Of a stretch of 64,000 bases of DNA, positions 43,614-50,406 are shown in pieces. Under the pieces are notes generated by a model. That model saw only the letters and a list, made by a program, of their open reading frames with translations. It made no database searches and was not told where the DNA came from. The translations under genes were made by a program, and so were the position numbers. Location of the stretch: the NCBI GenBank assembly GCA_016795205.1, contig JAEUHZ010000033.1:62001-126000 (forward strand). The letters are read 5' to 3'. The stretch's first letter is position 1. Each line of letters opens with the position of its first letter. Source of the stretch: Planctomycetota bacterium. GTDB lineage: Bacteria > Planctomycetota > UBA1135 > GCA-002686595.

Positions 43614-43619
43614 GGGTTC

Positions 43620-44222
43620 TCAGCTCCAGGGCGCGAAGACGTAGTCCACGCGGACGCGCAGGCCGGCCTCCAGGGAGACCTCCCGCGACAGCCCGTCACC
43701 GCCGAGCACGTCGGCGAACCCGATCGCCGCGGCCGGCAGCTCGACTCGCCCGCCGCCGCCCGGCGGGGAGAGGAAGTAGAGGAGCAGCGCCGGGTCCGTG
43801 ATGACGACCTCCGCGCGGGAGCGGGCGGAGTGGTCGGCGGATCGCCCCGATGACCCGGCGAAGTCGAGGACCCCGTCGTAGGGGGCGAGCACCCACTGGT
43901 CGCCGGCGTCGAAGGGCACCGTCGCCAGCGTCTGGCCGCTGGGCAGCAAGACGCGCACGCGCGTGGTCGATCCGGCCTGGACGAGCTGGGGCGTGTCGCT
44001 CGTGTTCTCGACCGAGATCCGTGTCCGGGCATGCGCGGTGATGACGAGATGCGCCGCGAGCAGTTGCCCGTGGCGCGCGTCGAACGTCCGCAACTGGACC
44101 GTGTCGGCCCAAGGCAGGGCGGAGGGCCGGTGGAGTGGGCCGAGCCCGGCGGAGGCGGGCGGGGCTCCGGGGAGCAGCAGGGCGGCGGCGAGCGCGGCCG
44201 AAAGGGGGCGGGCGGGGCGCAT
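43620..44222 (-). CDS. Small exported protein of unknown function
   Basis: 200 residues. The N terminus MRPARPLSAALAAALLLPGAPPASAGL is a clear signal peptide with an ASA cleavage site. The mature part is beta-rich (HLVITAHARTRISVENTSDTP, TRVRVLLPSGQTLATVPFDA) with a Gly/Pro stretch SPPGGGG; I recognise no family. It ends 6 bases from the convergent antiporter stop. A candidate promoter lies at 44278-44306. Likely periplasmic or surface-attached. Confidence 0.62.
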   Translation of the reverse strand: MRPARPLSAALAAALLLPGAPPASAGLGPLHRPSALPWADTVQLRTFDARHGQLLAAHLVITAHARTRISVENTSDTPQLVQAGSTTRVRVLLPSGQTLATVPFDAGDQWVLAPYDGVLDFAGSSGRSADHSARSRAEVVITDPALLLYFLSPPGGGGRVELPAAAIGFADVLGGDGLSREVSLEAGLRVRVDYVFAPWS

Positions 44223-44277
44223 GGCGGGGGCTCCAGGGGGCTGGACCGACCCACGCCGGAGAGGCTTCCGACCCACT

Positions 44278-44306
44278 TCTGTACCGGGAATCCGCTGGAT
44301 TGCCAA
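44278..44306 (-). promoter_or_regulatory. Putative sigma-70 promoter of the exported-protein gene
   Basis: On the minus strand TTGGCA (44306-44301) and TACAGA (44283-44278) are 17 bases apart. The -35 matches 5 of 6 consensus bases. It would give a leader of about 50 bases before the ATG at 44222. Confidence 0.45.
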
Positions 44307-44335
44307 GGCGTTACGGCGATCGCCTCCGCGGGGCG

Positions 44336-44363
44336 TTGGAGTCCGGGCCGGTGGGGCGACAAT
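44336..44363 (+). promoter_or_regulatory. Putative sigma-70 promoter of the metallopeptidase gene
   Basis: TTGGAG (44336-44341) and GACAAT (44358-44363) are 16 bases apart. Transcription would begin near 44369, only about 5 bases before the ATG at 44374, so the mRNA may be almost leaderless. Confidence 0.4.
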
Positions 44364-44373
44364 GGCCCCCCTC

Positions 44374-45474
44374 ATGGACGAGACCGTGCAGGCCGACTTG
44401 GCCCCCCTGCCGCTCCCCGAAGCGCCGACCTTCGAGGCCGGCGAGCGGGTCGAGGTCTCGCCCGAGATCCTGTCCAAGCGGATCTGCGACTTCGACCTGC
44501 GGATCGAGGGGCGACCGCTCGAGCGCGTGCTGGAGCGCTTCCGGACGGAGCTCGCCGATCGCGGGATCACCCGGCTCTCCCCGCGCTTCTACCTCACGGA
44601 CGAGTGGGGGGTGCCCGAGGGCACCGTGGCGATCGGGATCCCCTTCTACCTCGCCGACGAGCAGTTCCTGGACCTCCAGCGCCGCAAGGGCGGCCTCGTC
44701 GAGGGCGAGGGCGAGGAGGACGTGCTGCGCTACCTGCGCCACGAGATGGGGCACGTGGTGAACTACGCCTACCGTCTCTACGCGGCCGAGGAATGGGCGC
44801 GGATCTTCGGTCCCATGTCCCGCCCGTACGTCGAGGACTACAAGGTCAAGCCCTTCAGCCCCGACTTCGTGCGGCACCTGCCCGGCGGCTACGCGCAGAA
44901 GCACCCCGACGAGGACTGGGCGGAGACGTTCGCGGTGTGGATGACACCGGGCCTGGACTGGCGTGCGCTCTACAACGACTCGCCCGGCGCCCTGGCGAAG
45001 CTCGAGTACTGCGAAGCGGTCTGCGGCGGGTTCCGGGAGCGCGATCCCGAGGTCGTCGACGCGCAGATCGACTACGACACGAAGGAGATCCGGCTCACGC
45101 TCCAGGAGTTCTTCGAGAGCGTCGACCTGGGCCCCGAGCGCATTCCCCGCAGCCTGGACGGCGATCTCTCGGCGATCTTCGGGCGCGCGCGCGAGCGCGC
45201 GGCCGCCAAGCGCTCTCCCGAGGAGTCGAAGACGGGCGACGCGGCGGGCCTGCTGCGCCGCCAGCGCGAGTTCCTCTCCGCGACCGTGTACGCCTGGACC
45301 GGCGTCGATCCGGCGGTGCTACGAACCCTGACGAAGCACCTGGAGGAGCGCGCCCGGGAGCTGACGCTGCGCTACCCGCTCTCCGAGCGTGACGAGGTCG
45401 CGGCGGAAACGGCCGCGTTCCTCACGGCGCTGGCCATGAACTACCAGTACACAGGCAAGTTCATCGCGAGCTGA
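44374..45474 (+). CDS. Putative zinc-binding metallopeptidase
   Basis: About 366 residues; ATG at 44374 is preferred over 44362 because the earlier one overlaps a -10-like hexamer. The metal site is LRHEMGHVVNYAYRLY (HExxH-like HEMGH, near residues 123-127), with a likely third ligand in HPDEDWAETFAVWMTPG about 60 residues later. This matches the putative zinc-binding metallopeptidase family related to Peptidase_Mx. The N-terminal region (LSKRICDFDLRIEGRPLERVLERFRTELADRG) is also typical of that family. Probably cytoplasmic, as no signal peptide is seen. Its 3' end overlaps the convergent gene by 14 bases. Confidence 0.8.
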   Translation: MDETVQADLAPLPLPEAPTFEAGERVEVSPEILSKRICDFDLRIEGRPLERVLERFRTELADRGITRLSPRFYLTDEWGVPEGTVAIGIPFYLADEQFLDLQRRKGGLVEGEGEEDVLRYLRHEMGHVVNYAYRLYAAEEWARIFGPMSRPYVEDYKVKPFSPDFVRHLPGGYAQKHPDEDWAETFAVWMTPGLDWRALYNDSPGALAKLEYCEAVCGGFRERDPEVVDAQIDYDTKEIRLTLQEFFESVDLGPERIPRSLDGDLSAIFGRARERAAAKRSPEESKTGDAAGLLRRQREFLSATVYAWTGVDPAVLRTLTKHLEERARELTLRYPLSERDEVAAETAAFLTALAMNYQYTGKFIAS

Positions 45475-47218
45475 ACGGCCCCAGCGATCCGATCGGTGCG
45501 CGCCAGGGCGGCTCGTCGTCGGCCGGCGACCAGGCCGGGCGCAGGGCCAGGTGCTCCTCGCGCTCGGCGGTGAACCGCGCCAGCTCGCGCCGCACCGCGG
45601 GCCGGCCCTCGAGCGCATCGGGCTGCGCGCTCAGGGCCTCCCACAGGAACGGGTGCACGCGATGACGGTGGGCGTCCATCGGATCCGTGCCGCTGCCGCG
45701 CGGGTCCATCGTGGCGGCCTGATGGACACGCTCGACGAGGCCGGAGACAGCTTCGACCGCGATCGCGGCGCGCTCGCCGGCGTCCAGCACGTGCCAGGCG
45801 GCCCAGAACAGCGGCTCGGGCTCGATCCAGTCGCTGCGCACGCGGCCCTTCGAGACCTCCAGGTTCTCGCGCCGGGCCTCTGCGCGCAGCCGGTCGAGGA
45901 CCTTCGGCGCGCGGCGCTTCACGGTGCGCTCGGCGTCGATCAGGATCCGGTCCTGCTCCAGCGAGTCCCGCACCTGGACGTGTGGGTTCTCGGCCAGCCA
46001 CGCGGCGTGGTGCGCCTCGAGGAGCACGCACTCGATCATGTCCCACGCGCTGGACTTCGACATCTGCGCGCGCTGCTCCCAGGAGGCTTCGGCGTGCAGC
46101 ATCGTCGCGTCGAGCGGCGCATCGAAGTCGGGCACGAGCGCGCGGCCCAGGACCTTCCCGCTCTTCACGTGGAGCTCGCCCGCGATCTGCACGCGGTTCA
46201 GGTTGGCCTCGCCGTAGCGCATGATCTGGTCGCCGCGGAAGCCCTCCTCGTGGGGGTGCTGGCTCTGCCAGTAGCCGGGATGGACGCTCTGCGCCGCGAG
46301 TCGCACGTGGCGCGCGAAGGCGAAGTTGGTCTGGAAGACCTCGCGTGCGTCGCCGCGCGGGCCGACGTCGGGGTCCATGCGGCCCGGCTGGGGGTCGCAG
46401 GCCGGTTGGAACCCGCGATCGAGGAGCGCGTTGCCGGCCGTCAGCAAACCGATCGAGGCCGGATGGAAGGCGCCCTTCCAGTACTCCTCGACCGCCGTCC
46501 GGAAGGCCTGGAACCGCCGGCGCGTGCTGCGGAACGCGCGCGAATCGGGGTTGGGGTAGTCCGTGATCCAGGAGACGAGCTCCGGATGGTTCAGGCGGTA
46601 GGCGATCGAGTCGGCGAGCAGGCTGCCCGACAGGAACGTCTTCGCGCTGAAGCTGAACTGCCCGCCGCCGTGCGCCATGGAGGCCACGAGCCTCGCGCGC
46701 CGGGGCTCGTTCCAGACGAAACGCTGGAGGAAGCGCACGAACCGCTCCTCGTACAGCCAGGCGAGGGGCACCGGCTTGATCGGGATCTCGAACGTCTCCG
46801 GATCGAGCGAGATGCGGACCTCCAGGCAGGGACCGCCCCGTCCGTCGTGGAAGCGCAGGTCCTGCCGGCGGAGACCGTAGGGATCCCGGCTCTTCTCGCG
46901 CTCGACCTCCGCAAACGGGCAGTCGGGATGGCCCGCGGCTCGCAGCTCGCGGTAGGCGGCGACGATGCGCCGGGCGATGCGCTCCTGCTTGGCGAGCACC
47001 TTCGGGTCGCAGAAAAAGCCGTATTCGTCGGCCTTCCGCGCGTACTTGCGCCAGCGCCGGATGGTCTTGCGATTCGAGAAGGTCGGCTCCAGGCCGATCC
47101 AGGCGTCGCTGAAACCGGCGGCGTCGCTGCGACGGCAGTCGGCGAGCCTCTCGAGCAGTTGCTCGGTTCCGGCGGGGCTGGTCGCGACGGGGGTCGCGAG
47201 CGCGTCCTTCGAGATCAT
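45461..47218 (-). CDS. Unrecognised 585-residue protein, possible ligase-type fold
   Basis: A protein of 585 residues beginning MISKDALATPVATSPAGTEQ. I do not recognise the family. The middle carries EVRISLDPETFEIPIKPVPLAWLYEERFVRFLQ, then a glycine-rich MAHGGGQFSFSAKTF, then LNHPELVSWITDYPNPDSRAFRSTRRRF. This order (acidic strand, GGG plus polar strand, HP-x-L helix, R-rich loop) recalls carboxylate-amine ligases of the glutamine-synthetase/COE type, but similarity is weak. The C-terminal half has many Trp, His and acidic residues. No signal peptide or membrane segment is seen. No ribosome site is visible before the ATG. Confidence 0.6.
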   Translation of the reverse strand: MISKDALATPVATSPAGTEQLLERLADCRRSDAAGFSDAWIGLEPTFSNRKTIRRWRKYARKADEYGFFCDPKVLAKQERIARRIVAAYRELRAAGHPDCPFAEVEREKSRDPYGLRRQDLRFHDGRGGPCLEVRISLDPETFEIPIKPVPLAWLYEERFVRFLQRFVWNEPRRARLVASMAHGGGQFSFSAKTFLSGSLLADSIAYRLNHPELVSWITDYPNPDSRAFRSTRRRFQAFRTAVEEYWKGAFHPASIGLLTAGNALLDRGFQPACDPQPGRMDPDVGPRGDAREVFQTNFAFARHVRLAAQSVHPGYWQSQHPHEEGFRGDQIMRYGEANLNRVQIAGELHVKSGKVLGRALVPDFDAPLDATMLHAEASWEQRAQMSKSSAWDMIECVLLEAHHAAWLAENPHVQVRDSLEQDRILIDAERTVKRRAPKVLDRLRAEARRENLEVSKGRVRSDWIEPEPLFWAAWHVLDAGERAAIAVEAVSGLVERVHQAATMDPRGSGTDPMDAHRHRVHPFLWEALSAQPDALEGRPAVRRELARFTAEREEHLALRPAWSPADDEPPWRAPIGSLGPFSSR

Positions 47219-47291
47219 GCAGGGGGGAGAAGCGGTGGTCGCGAGCGCGGGCTCGCGTCACGCCGTCATCCTTCTATCGGCGGCGTGCCTC

Positions 47292-47307
47292 CAGAGCTTG
47301 CGCTCTG
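47292..47307 (-). terminator. GNRA-loop hairpin after arsC
   Basis: On the minus strand CAGAGC-GCAA-GCTCTG forms a perfect 6-bp stem with a GCAA tetraloop, two bases beyond the arsC stop. No T-run follows, so it may stabilise the 3' end rather than terminate alone. Confidence 0.45.
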
Positions 47308-47309
47308 TC

Positions 47310-47726
47310 TCACGAAGATGGAAGCCCCAACCTTGCGAGGAGCGCGATGACCTCACGCTCGATCCGGTCGCGCACCAACGCGAACGCGGCCTCGTCCATG
47401 TGTCGCGGATCCGGGATCGACCAGTCCTCGCGGACCCGCGCTGCGATGTTCGGACACGCGTCCCCGCAGCCCATCGTGACGACCGCGTCGACCGGACCAG
47501 GCCCGACCTCCGCGATCGACTTCGAGCGCTGCCGAGCGAGGTCGTAGCCCTTCGCGTGCATCGCCGCGATGGCCCTCGGGTTCACGGCGCCCGCAGGTCG
47601 CGAGCCGGCCGAGAGCGCCTCGACGCGCGCCCCGCCGTGGATCCGCGCGAAAGCCTCGGCCATCTGGCTGCGATTGCTGTTCTCGACGCAGACGAACAGG
47701 ACGCGCAGCGGCGGCGCAGCCTTCAT
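47310..47726 (-). CDS. arsC: Arsenate reductase, low-molecular-weight phosphatase (thioredoxin-linked) type
   Basis: 138 residues. It reduces arsenate to arsenite. The catalytic P-loop is VCVENSNRSQMAEAF (Cys-x5-Arg), and the second and third redox Cys lie in VTMGCGDACPNI, the thioredoxin-type shuttle pair. The loop position sometimes held by another Cys is Asn here. ATG at 47726 overlaps the aquaporin stop (ATGA). It is the last gene of arsR-arsM-aqp-arsC. There is no arsenite pump gene, so the aquaporin and methyltransferase should handle the arsenite formed. Confidence 0.9.
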   Translation of the reverse strand: MKAAPPLRVLFVCVENSNRSQMAEAFARIHGGARVEALSAGSRPAGAVNPRAIAAMHAKGYDLARQRSKSIAEVGPGPVDAVVTMGCGDACPNIAARVREDWSIPDPRHMDEAAFALVRDRIEREVIALLARLGLPSS

Positions 47727-48394
47727 GGACAGGTCCTCGAAGCGGGGCAGCAGCCCCGGGTCCGCAGCAGGCGACAGCCCGGAACCGCCAGCAGGGCGCC
47801 CAGGGTCGGCGCCGCGAGATAGACCCACGAGCCCTCGAGACGCCCGGTCACGAGGGCCGGTCCCAGCGAGCGGGCCGGGTTCAGCGAGCCGCCGCTGACC
47901 GGTCCCGCGAAGAGCGCTCCCAGCGCCACCACGCCGCCGATCGTGAGCCCGGCGACGATCCCGCGTTCCCGTGCGCCGTCGCTGACCGACAGGATCACGA
48001 GCATGAGGAACCACGTCAGGAGGAGCTCGACCAGGAAGGCCTGCTGCGCGCCACCCGCGGGCGACGTCCCGCCCAGGGCCACGTCCGCGGGAAACAGGAC
48101 GCGCAGCACGAGGCTCGCCGTCACGGCCCCCGCGACCTGGGCCGCCGCGTAGGCCGGCACGCGCGCCCACGGGAACCGCCCGGCGGCCGCGAAGGCCACC
48201 GTCACGGCCGGGTTCACGTGCGCTCCGGACACGTCGCCGATCGCGTTCACGATCGCCAGCACGGCCAGACCGAACACCAGCGAGACACCCACGTGGCCGA
48301 TCGCGCCGCCGCTGGCCGCGTCGGCCACGATCGCACCCGTCCCGAGCAGGACGAGCGCGAAGGTGCCGATCGCTTCACCGAGCAGTGCGCGCAC
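47723..48394 (-). CDS. MIP/aquaporin channel, arsenite-efflux type
   Basis: 223 residues with six membrane segments and both pore motifs: GAHVNPAVT and GGSLNPARSLGP (two NPA boxes). It starts at GTG 48394, 7 bases after the arsM stop. Inside ars operons such channels (AqpS-like) let arsenite leave the cell down its gradient, and the position between arsM and arsC supports that role. The C-terminal tail is Cys-rich (CRLLRTRGCCPASRTC), unusual for an aquaporin and possibly arsenite-binding. Confidence 0.85.
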   Translation of the reverse strand: MRALLGEAIGTFALVLLGTGAIVADAASGGAIGHVGVSLVFGLAVLAIVNAIGDVSGAHVNPAVTVAFAAAGRFPWARVPAYAAAQVAGAVTASLVLRVLFPADVALGGTSPAGGAQQAFLVELLLTWFLMLVILSVSDGARERGIVAGLTIGGVVALGALFAGPVSGGSLNPARSLGPALVTGRLEGSWVYLAAPTLGALLAVPGCRLLRTRGCCPASRTCP

Positions 48395-48401
48395 GCGGAT
48401 C

Positions 48402-49286
48402 TCAGCAGCAGGCGGTCTTGGCGCGCGGCCCGCCTTTCCGCGCCTGGATGTCGAAGCTCGCCACGTAGTCGCTGATCGAGTGCCCCGCAGGCAGGGCCGC
48501 GGCGACCCGCTGGTAGAGCGGGTCCTGCACGTCCTGCATGGCGGCGACGTACTCGGGCTTCGGCGTGATCCGCACGGCGACCAGGCCGGCGGCGCGCATC
48601 CACTGCTCGGTGTCCGTCACGAGCGGAGCGCCCGCGACGCACCCCACGAGCGCCTCGACCGATTCGCGGACGGCCTCCGGGAGCACGCGCACGAGGCCCA
48701 GGTCGCTGACCGCGACGCGGCCTCCGGGCTTCAGGACGCGCGCGATCTCACGCCAGACCTGCGCCTTGTCCGGCGACAGGTTCAGCACGCAGTTGCTGAT
48801 CACGACGTCGACCGAGGCATCGGCCAGCGGCAGGTGCTCGATCTCGCCCAGCCGGAACTCGACGTTGTCGAGCCCCGTGCGCGCCCGGTAGGCGGCCAGG
48901 TTGCGGCGGGCCTTGGTCAGCATCTCGGCCGTCATGTCGACGCCGATGGCGCGGCCCTGGGCGCCGACCTTGGGCCCGATCAGGAAGCAGTCGAAGCCCG
49001 CGCCCGCTCCCAGGTCCAGCACGATCTCACCCGCTTGCAGCGCGGCGATCGCGCCCGGGTTGCCGCACGACAGCCCCAGGTTCGCGCCCTCGGGGAGCGC
49101 GCGCAGCTCCTCGACCGAGTAGCCGATCTTCTGCGCCAGCTCCTCGACGTCCGTCCGGACGCCGCAGCCCCCCACCGGCCCACAGCAGCCCCCGGTCCCG
49201 GGCTCGGCCTCGGCGATCTGCCCGTAGCCCTCGCGCACGATCGCCCGCACTCGTTCTTGGTCCTTCGCTTCCATCTCGGTCTCCAT
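48402..49286 (-). CDS. arsM: Arsenite methyltransferase
   Basis: 294 residues. It methylates arsenite using SAM. The SAM motif is [18 protein letters not shown]. Three conserved catalytic Cys are visible in [22 protein letters not shown] and [10 protein letters not shown], the arsenite-binding set of the family. Extra Cys are in the N-terminal [11 protein letters not shown] and at the C-terminal TACC. The ATG at 49286 shares one base with the arsR stop (TGATG). Second gene of the ars operon. Confidence 0.93.
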   Translation of the reverse strand: METEMEAKDQERVRAIVREGYGQIAEAEPGTGGCCGPVGGCGVRTDVEELAQKIGYSVEELRALPEGANLGLSCGNPGAIAALQAGEIVLDLGAGAGFDCFLIGPKVGAQGRAIGVDMTAEMLTKARRNLAAYRARTGLDNVEFRLGEIEHLPLADASVDVVISNCVLNLSPDKAQVWREIARVLKPGGRVAVSDLGLVRVLPEAVRESVEALVGCVAGAPLVTDTEQWMRAAGLVAVRITPKPEYVAAMQDVQDPLYQRVAAALPAGHSISDYVASFDIQARKGGPRAKTACC

Positions 49287-49645
49287 CAGCAACAGGTTCG
49301 ACCCGCACGCAGCGCCGAACAGCGCCGCACTTGGGCCTGGATCCCCTCGATCTCCGCGTGGAGGGCCGCGAGGGCTTCGAGCAGCTTCGCGTGCCCCGCG
49401 GAGCGCGGCACGGCCAGCGCGTAGTGCATCCACAATCCGTCGCGTCGCGCGGTCACGAGGCCGGCGCGCCGCAGCACGCCGAGGTGCCGCGACACGAGCG
49501 GCTGCGGCAGGTCGAGGGCGCCGACCAGGTCGCACACACAGGCCTCGCCCCCCGCGAGCAGCGCCAGGAGGCGCAATCGTGTCGGCTCCGCGGCGGCGGC
49601 CAAGAGTGCCTCGGGTTGAGGGGCCGTTCTGAGCTGCGCGGGCAT
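49286..49645 (-). CDS. arsR: ArsR/SmtB family arsenic-responsive repressor
   Basis: 119 residues with a winged helix-turn-helix (EPTRLRLLALLAGG, LPQPLVSRHLGVLRRAGLV). The inducer site is EACVCDLVGAL, a Cys-x-Cys pair as in As(III)-sensing ArsR; a C-terminal RCSALRAGRTCC offers more thiols. The ATG at 49645 is chosen since an upstream in-frame ATG (49672) would lie inside the operator. A promoter with an operator between -35 and -10 lies directly upstream, and the transcript should start at or next to this ATG. It represses its own operon, with release on arsenite binding. Confidence 0.9.
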   Translation of the reverse strand: MPAQLRTAPQPEALLAAAAEPTRLRLLALLAGGEACVCDLVGALDLPQPLVSRHLGVLRRAGLVTARRDGLWMHYALAVPRSAGHAKLLEALAALHAEIEGIQAQVRRCSALRAGRTCC

Positions 49646-49651
49646 GCGGAC

Positions 49652-49680
49652 ACTATATGCGCCAAGACGCATACATACAA
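49652..49680 (-). promoter_or_regulatory. ars operon promoter with operator in the spacer
   Basis: On the minus strand TTGTAT (49680-49675) and TATAGT (49657-49652) are exactly 17 bases apart. The spacer contains TATGCG-N6-CGCATA (49673-49656 region), a perfect inverted repeat that is a likely ArsR operator. The -10 ends 6 bases before the arsR ATG, so the mRNA should be leaderless. This AT-rich island stands out from its surroundings. Confidence 0.7.
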
Positions 49681-49809
49681 GCCGGGACGGCCCCTCGGGT
49701 CCAGCCTCGTCGGCCTACGGGCGTCCCGCCGCGGTGCGCGAGCGGCGCTCACGGGTCGAGGTCGGGGTCTCGACAGCAGCTGGCAGGCAGCGGGCGGCTC
49801 GCCAGCACG

Positions 49810-49832
49810 CCTGGGGTCCGATCGCCCCCAGG
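49810..49832 (-). terminator. Hairpin downstream of the PilO-like gene
   Basis: CCTGGGG (49810-49816) pairs with CCCCAGG (49826-49832), 21 bases after the PilO-like stop on the minus strand. No T-run. It may end the sigma factor/pilM transcript before the ars promoter. Confidence 0.35.
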
Positions 49833-49852
49833 TTCTGCCCGCTCGCCTGGGG

Positions 49853-50404
49853 TCAGCCGTCCACGCGCTGGCGCGAGGTGACCTCGGCCTCGAAGAACCA
49901 GGAGTCCTCGGGGACCTCGTGGGGCTTCAAGCGGCGCTCGGCGACCTCCAGCTTCAGGTCCGTGACCTTCACCCGGCGGCTGTCGTACTCGAGCGTGTAC
50001 AGGAAGTTGGCGACCTTCAGGCGCTGGAACGAGCGGTCGCGTGCGTCGGACTTGATGCGGTAGACGCGGTCCACGACGTTGCGGCTGCGCTGCTCATTCG
50101 AGAACGTCATGTTCACGTTGCCGATCTCGACCTTGTCCTTGGCGGCCACCTTGCGGATGTAGGTCTCCAGGTCCGCCTGCGCGCCCAGGCTGTCGTCCTT
50201 GAGCGACTTCGAGAGGACCGTGTGCCTCTGCGCCGACTGCATGAGATCGCGCGCCAGGGGCTCGATCCGGCTGGCGAGCTGGTCCTTCATCTCGTCGAGC
50301 TGCTGCTGCTTCTTCCAGCCCAGGACGCCCAGGATCAGGCAACCGAGCACCGCGAGCAGGATGATCCCGCGCGCCAGGTTCATCTCCGTGAAGAAGGACT
50401 TCAT
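49853..50404 (-). CDS. PilO-like inner-membrane protein
   Basis: 183 residues. MKSFFTEMNLARG leads into one membrane helix (IILLAVLGCLILGVLGW, residues 14-30), then a coiled coil (KKQQQLDEMKDQLASRIEPLARDLMQ) and an alpha/beta domain with VANFLYTLEYDSRRVKVTDLKLEVAERR. This is the layout of PilO/GspM-type proteins of type IV pilus and type II secretion alignment complexes. It starts 2 bases after the PilM-like stop. It probably forms a periplasmic partner of the PilM/PilN-type protein. Confidence 0.7.
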   Translation of the reverse strand: MKSFFTEMNLARGIILLAVLGCLILGVLGWKKQQQLDEMKDQLASRIEPLARDLMQSAQRHTVLSKSLKDDSLGAQADLETYIRKVAAKDKVEIGNVNMTFSNEQRSRNVVDRVYRIKSDARDRSFQRLKVANFLYTLEYDSRRVKVTDLKLEVAERRLKPHEVPEDSWFFEAEVTSRQRVDG

Positions 50405-50406
50405 GG

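Noticed and set aside
47274-47301. Possible sigma-28 promoter before the 585-residue gene
   Set aside because: GCCGATAG has a 16-base spacing to GCAA, and GCAA is the loop of the arsC hairpin. The match is weaker than at 53792 and is probably chance.
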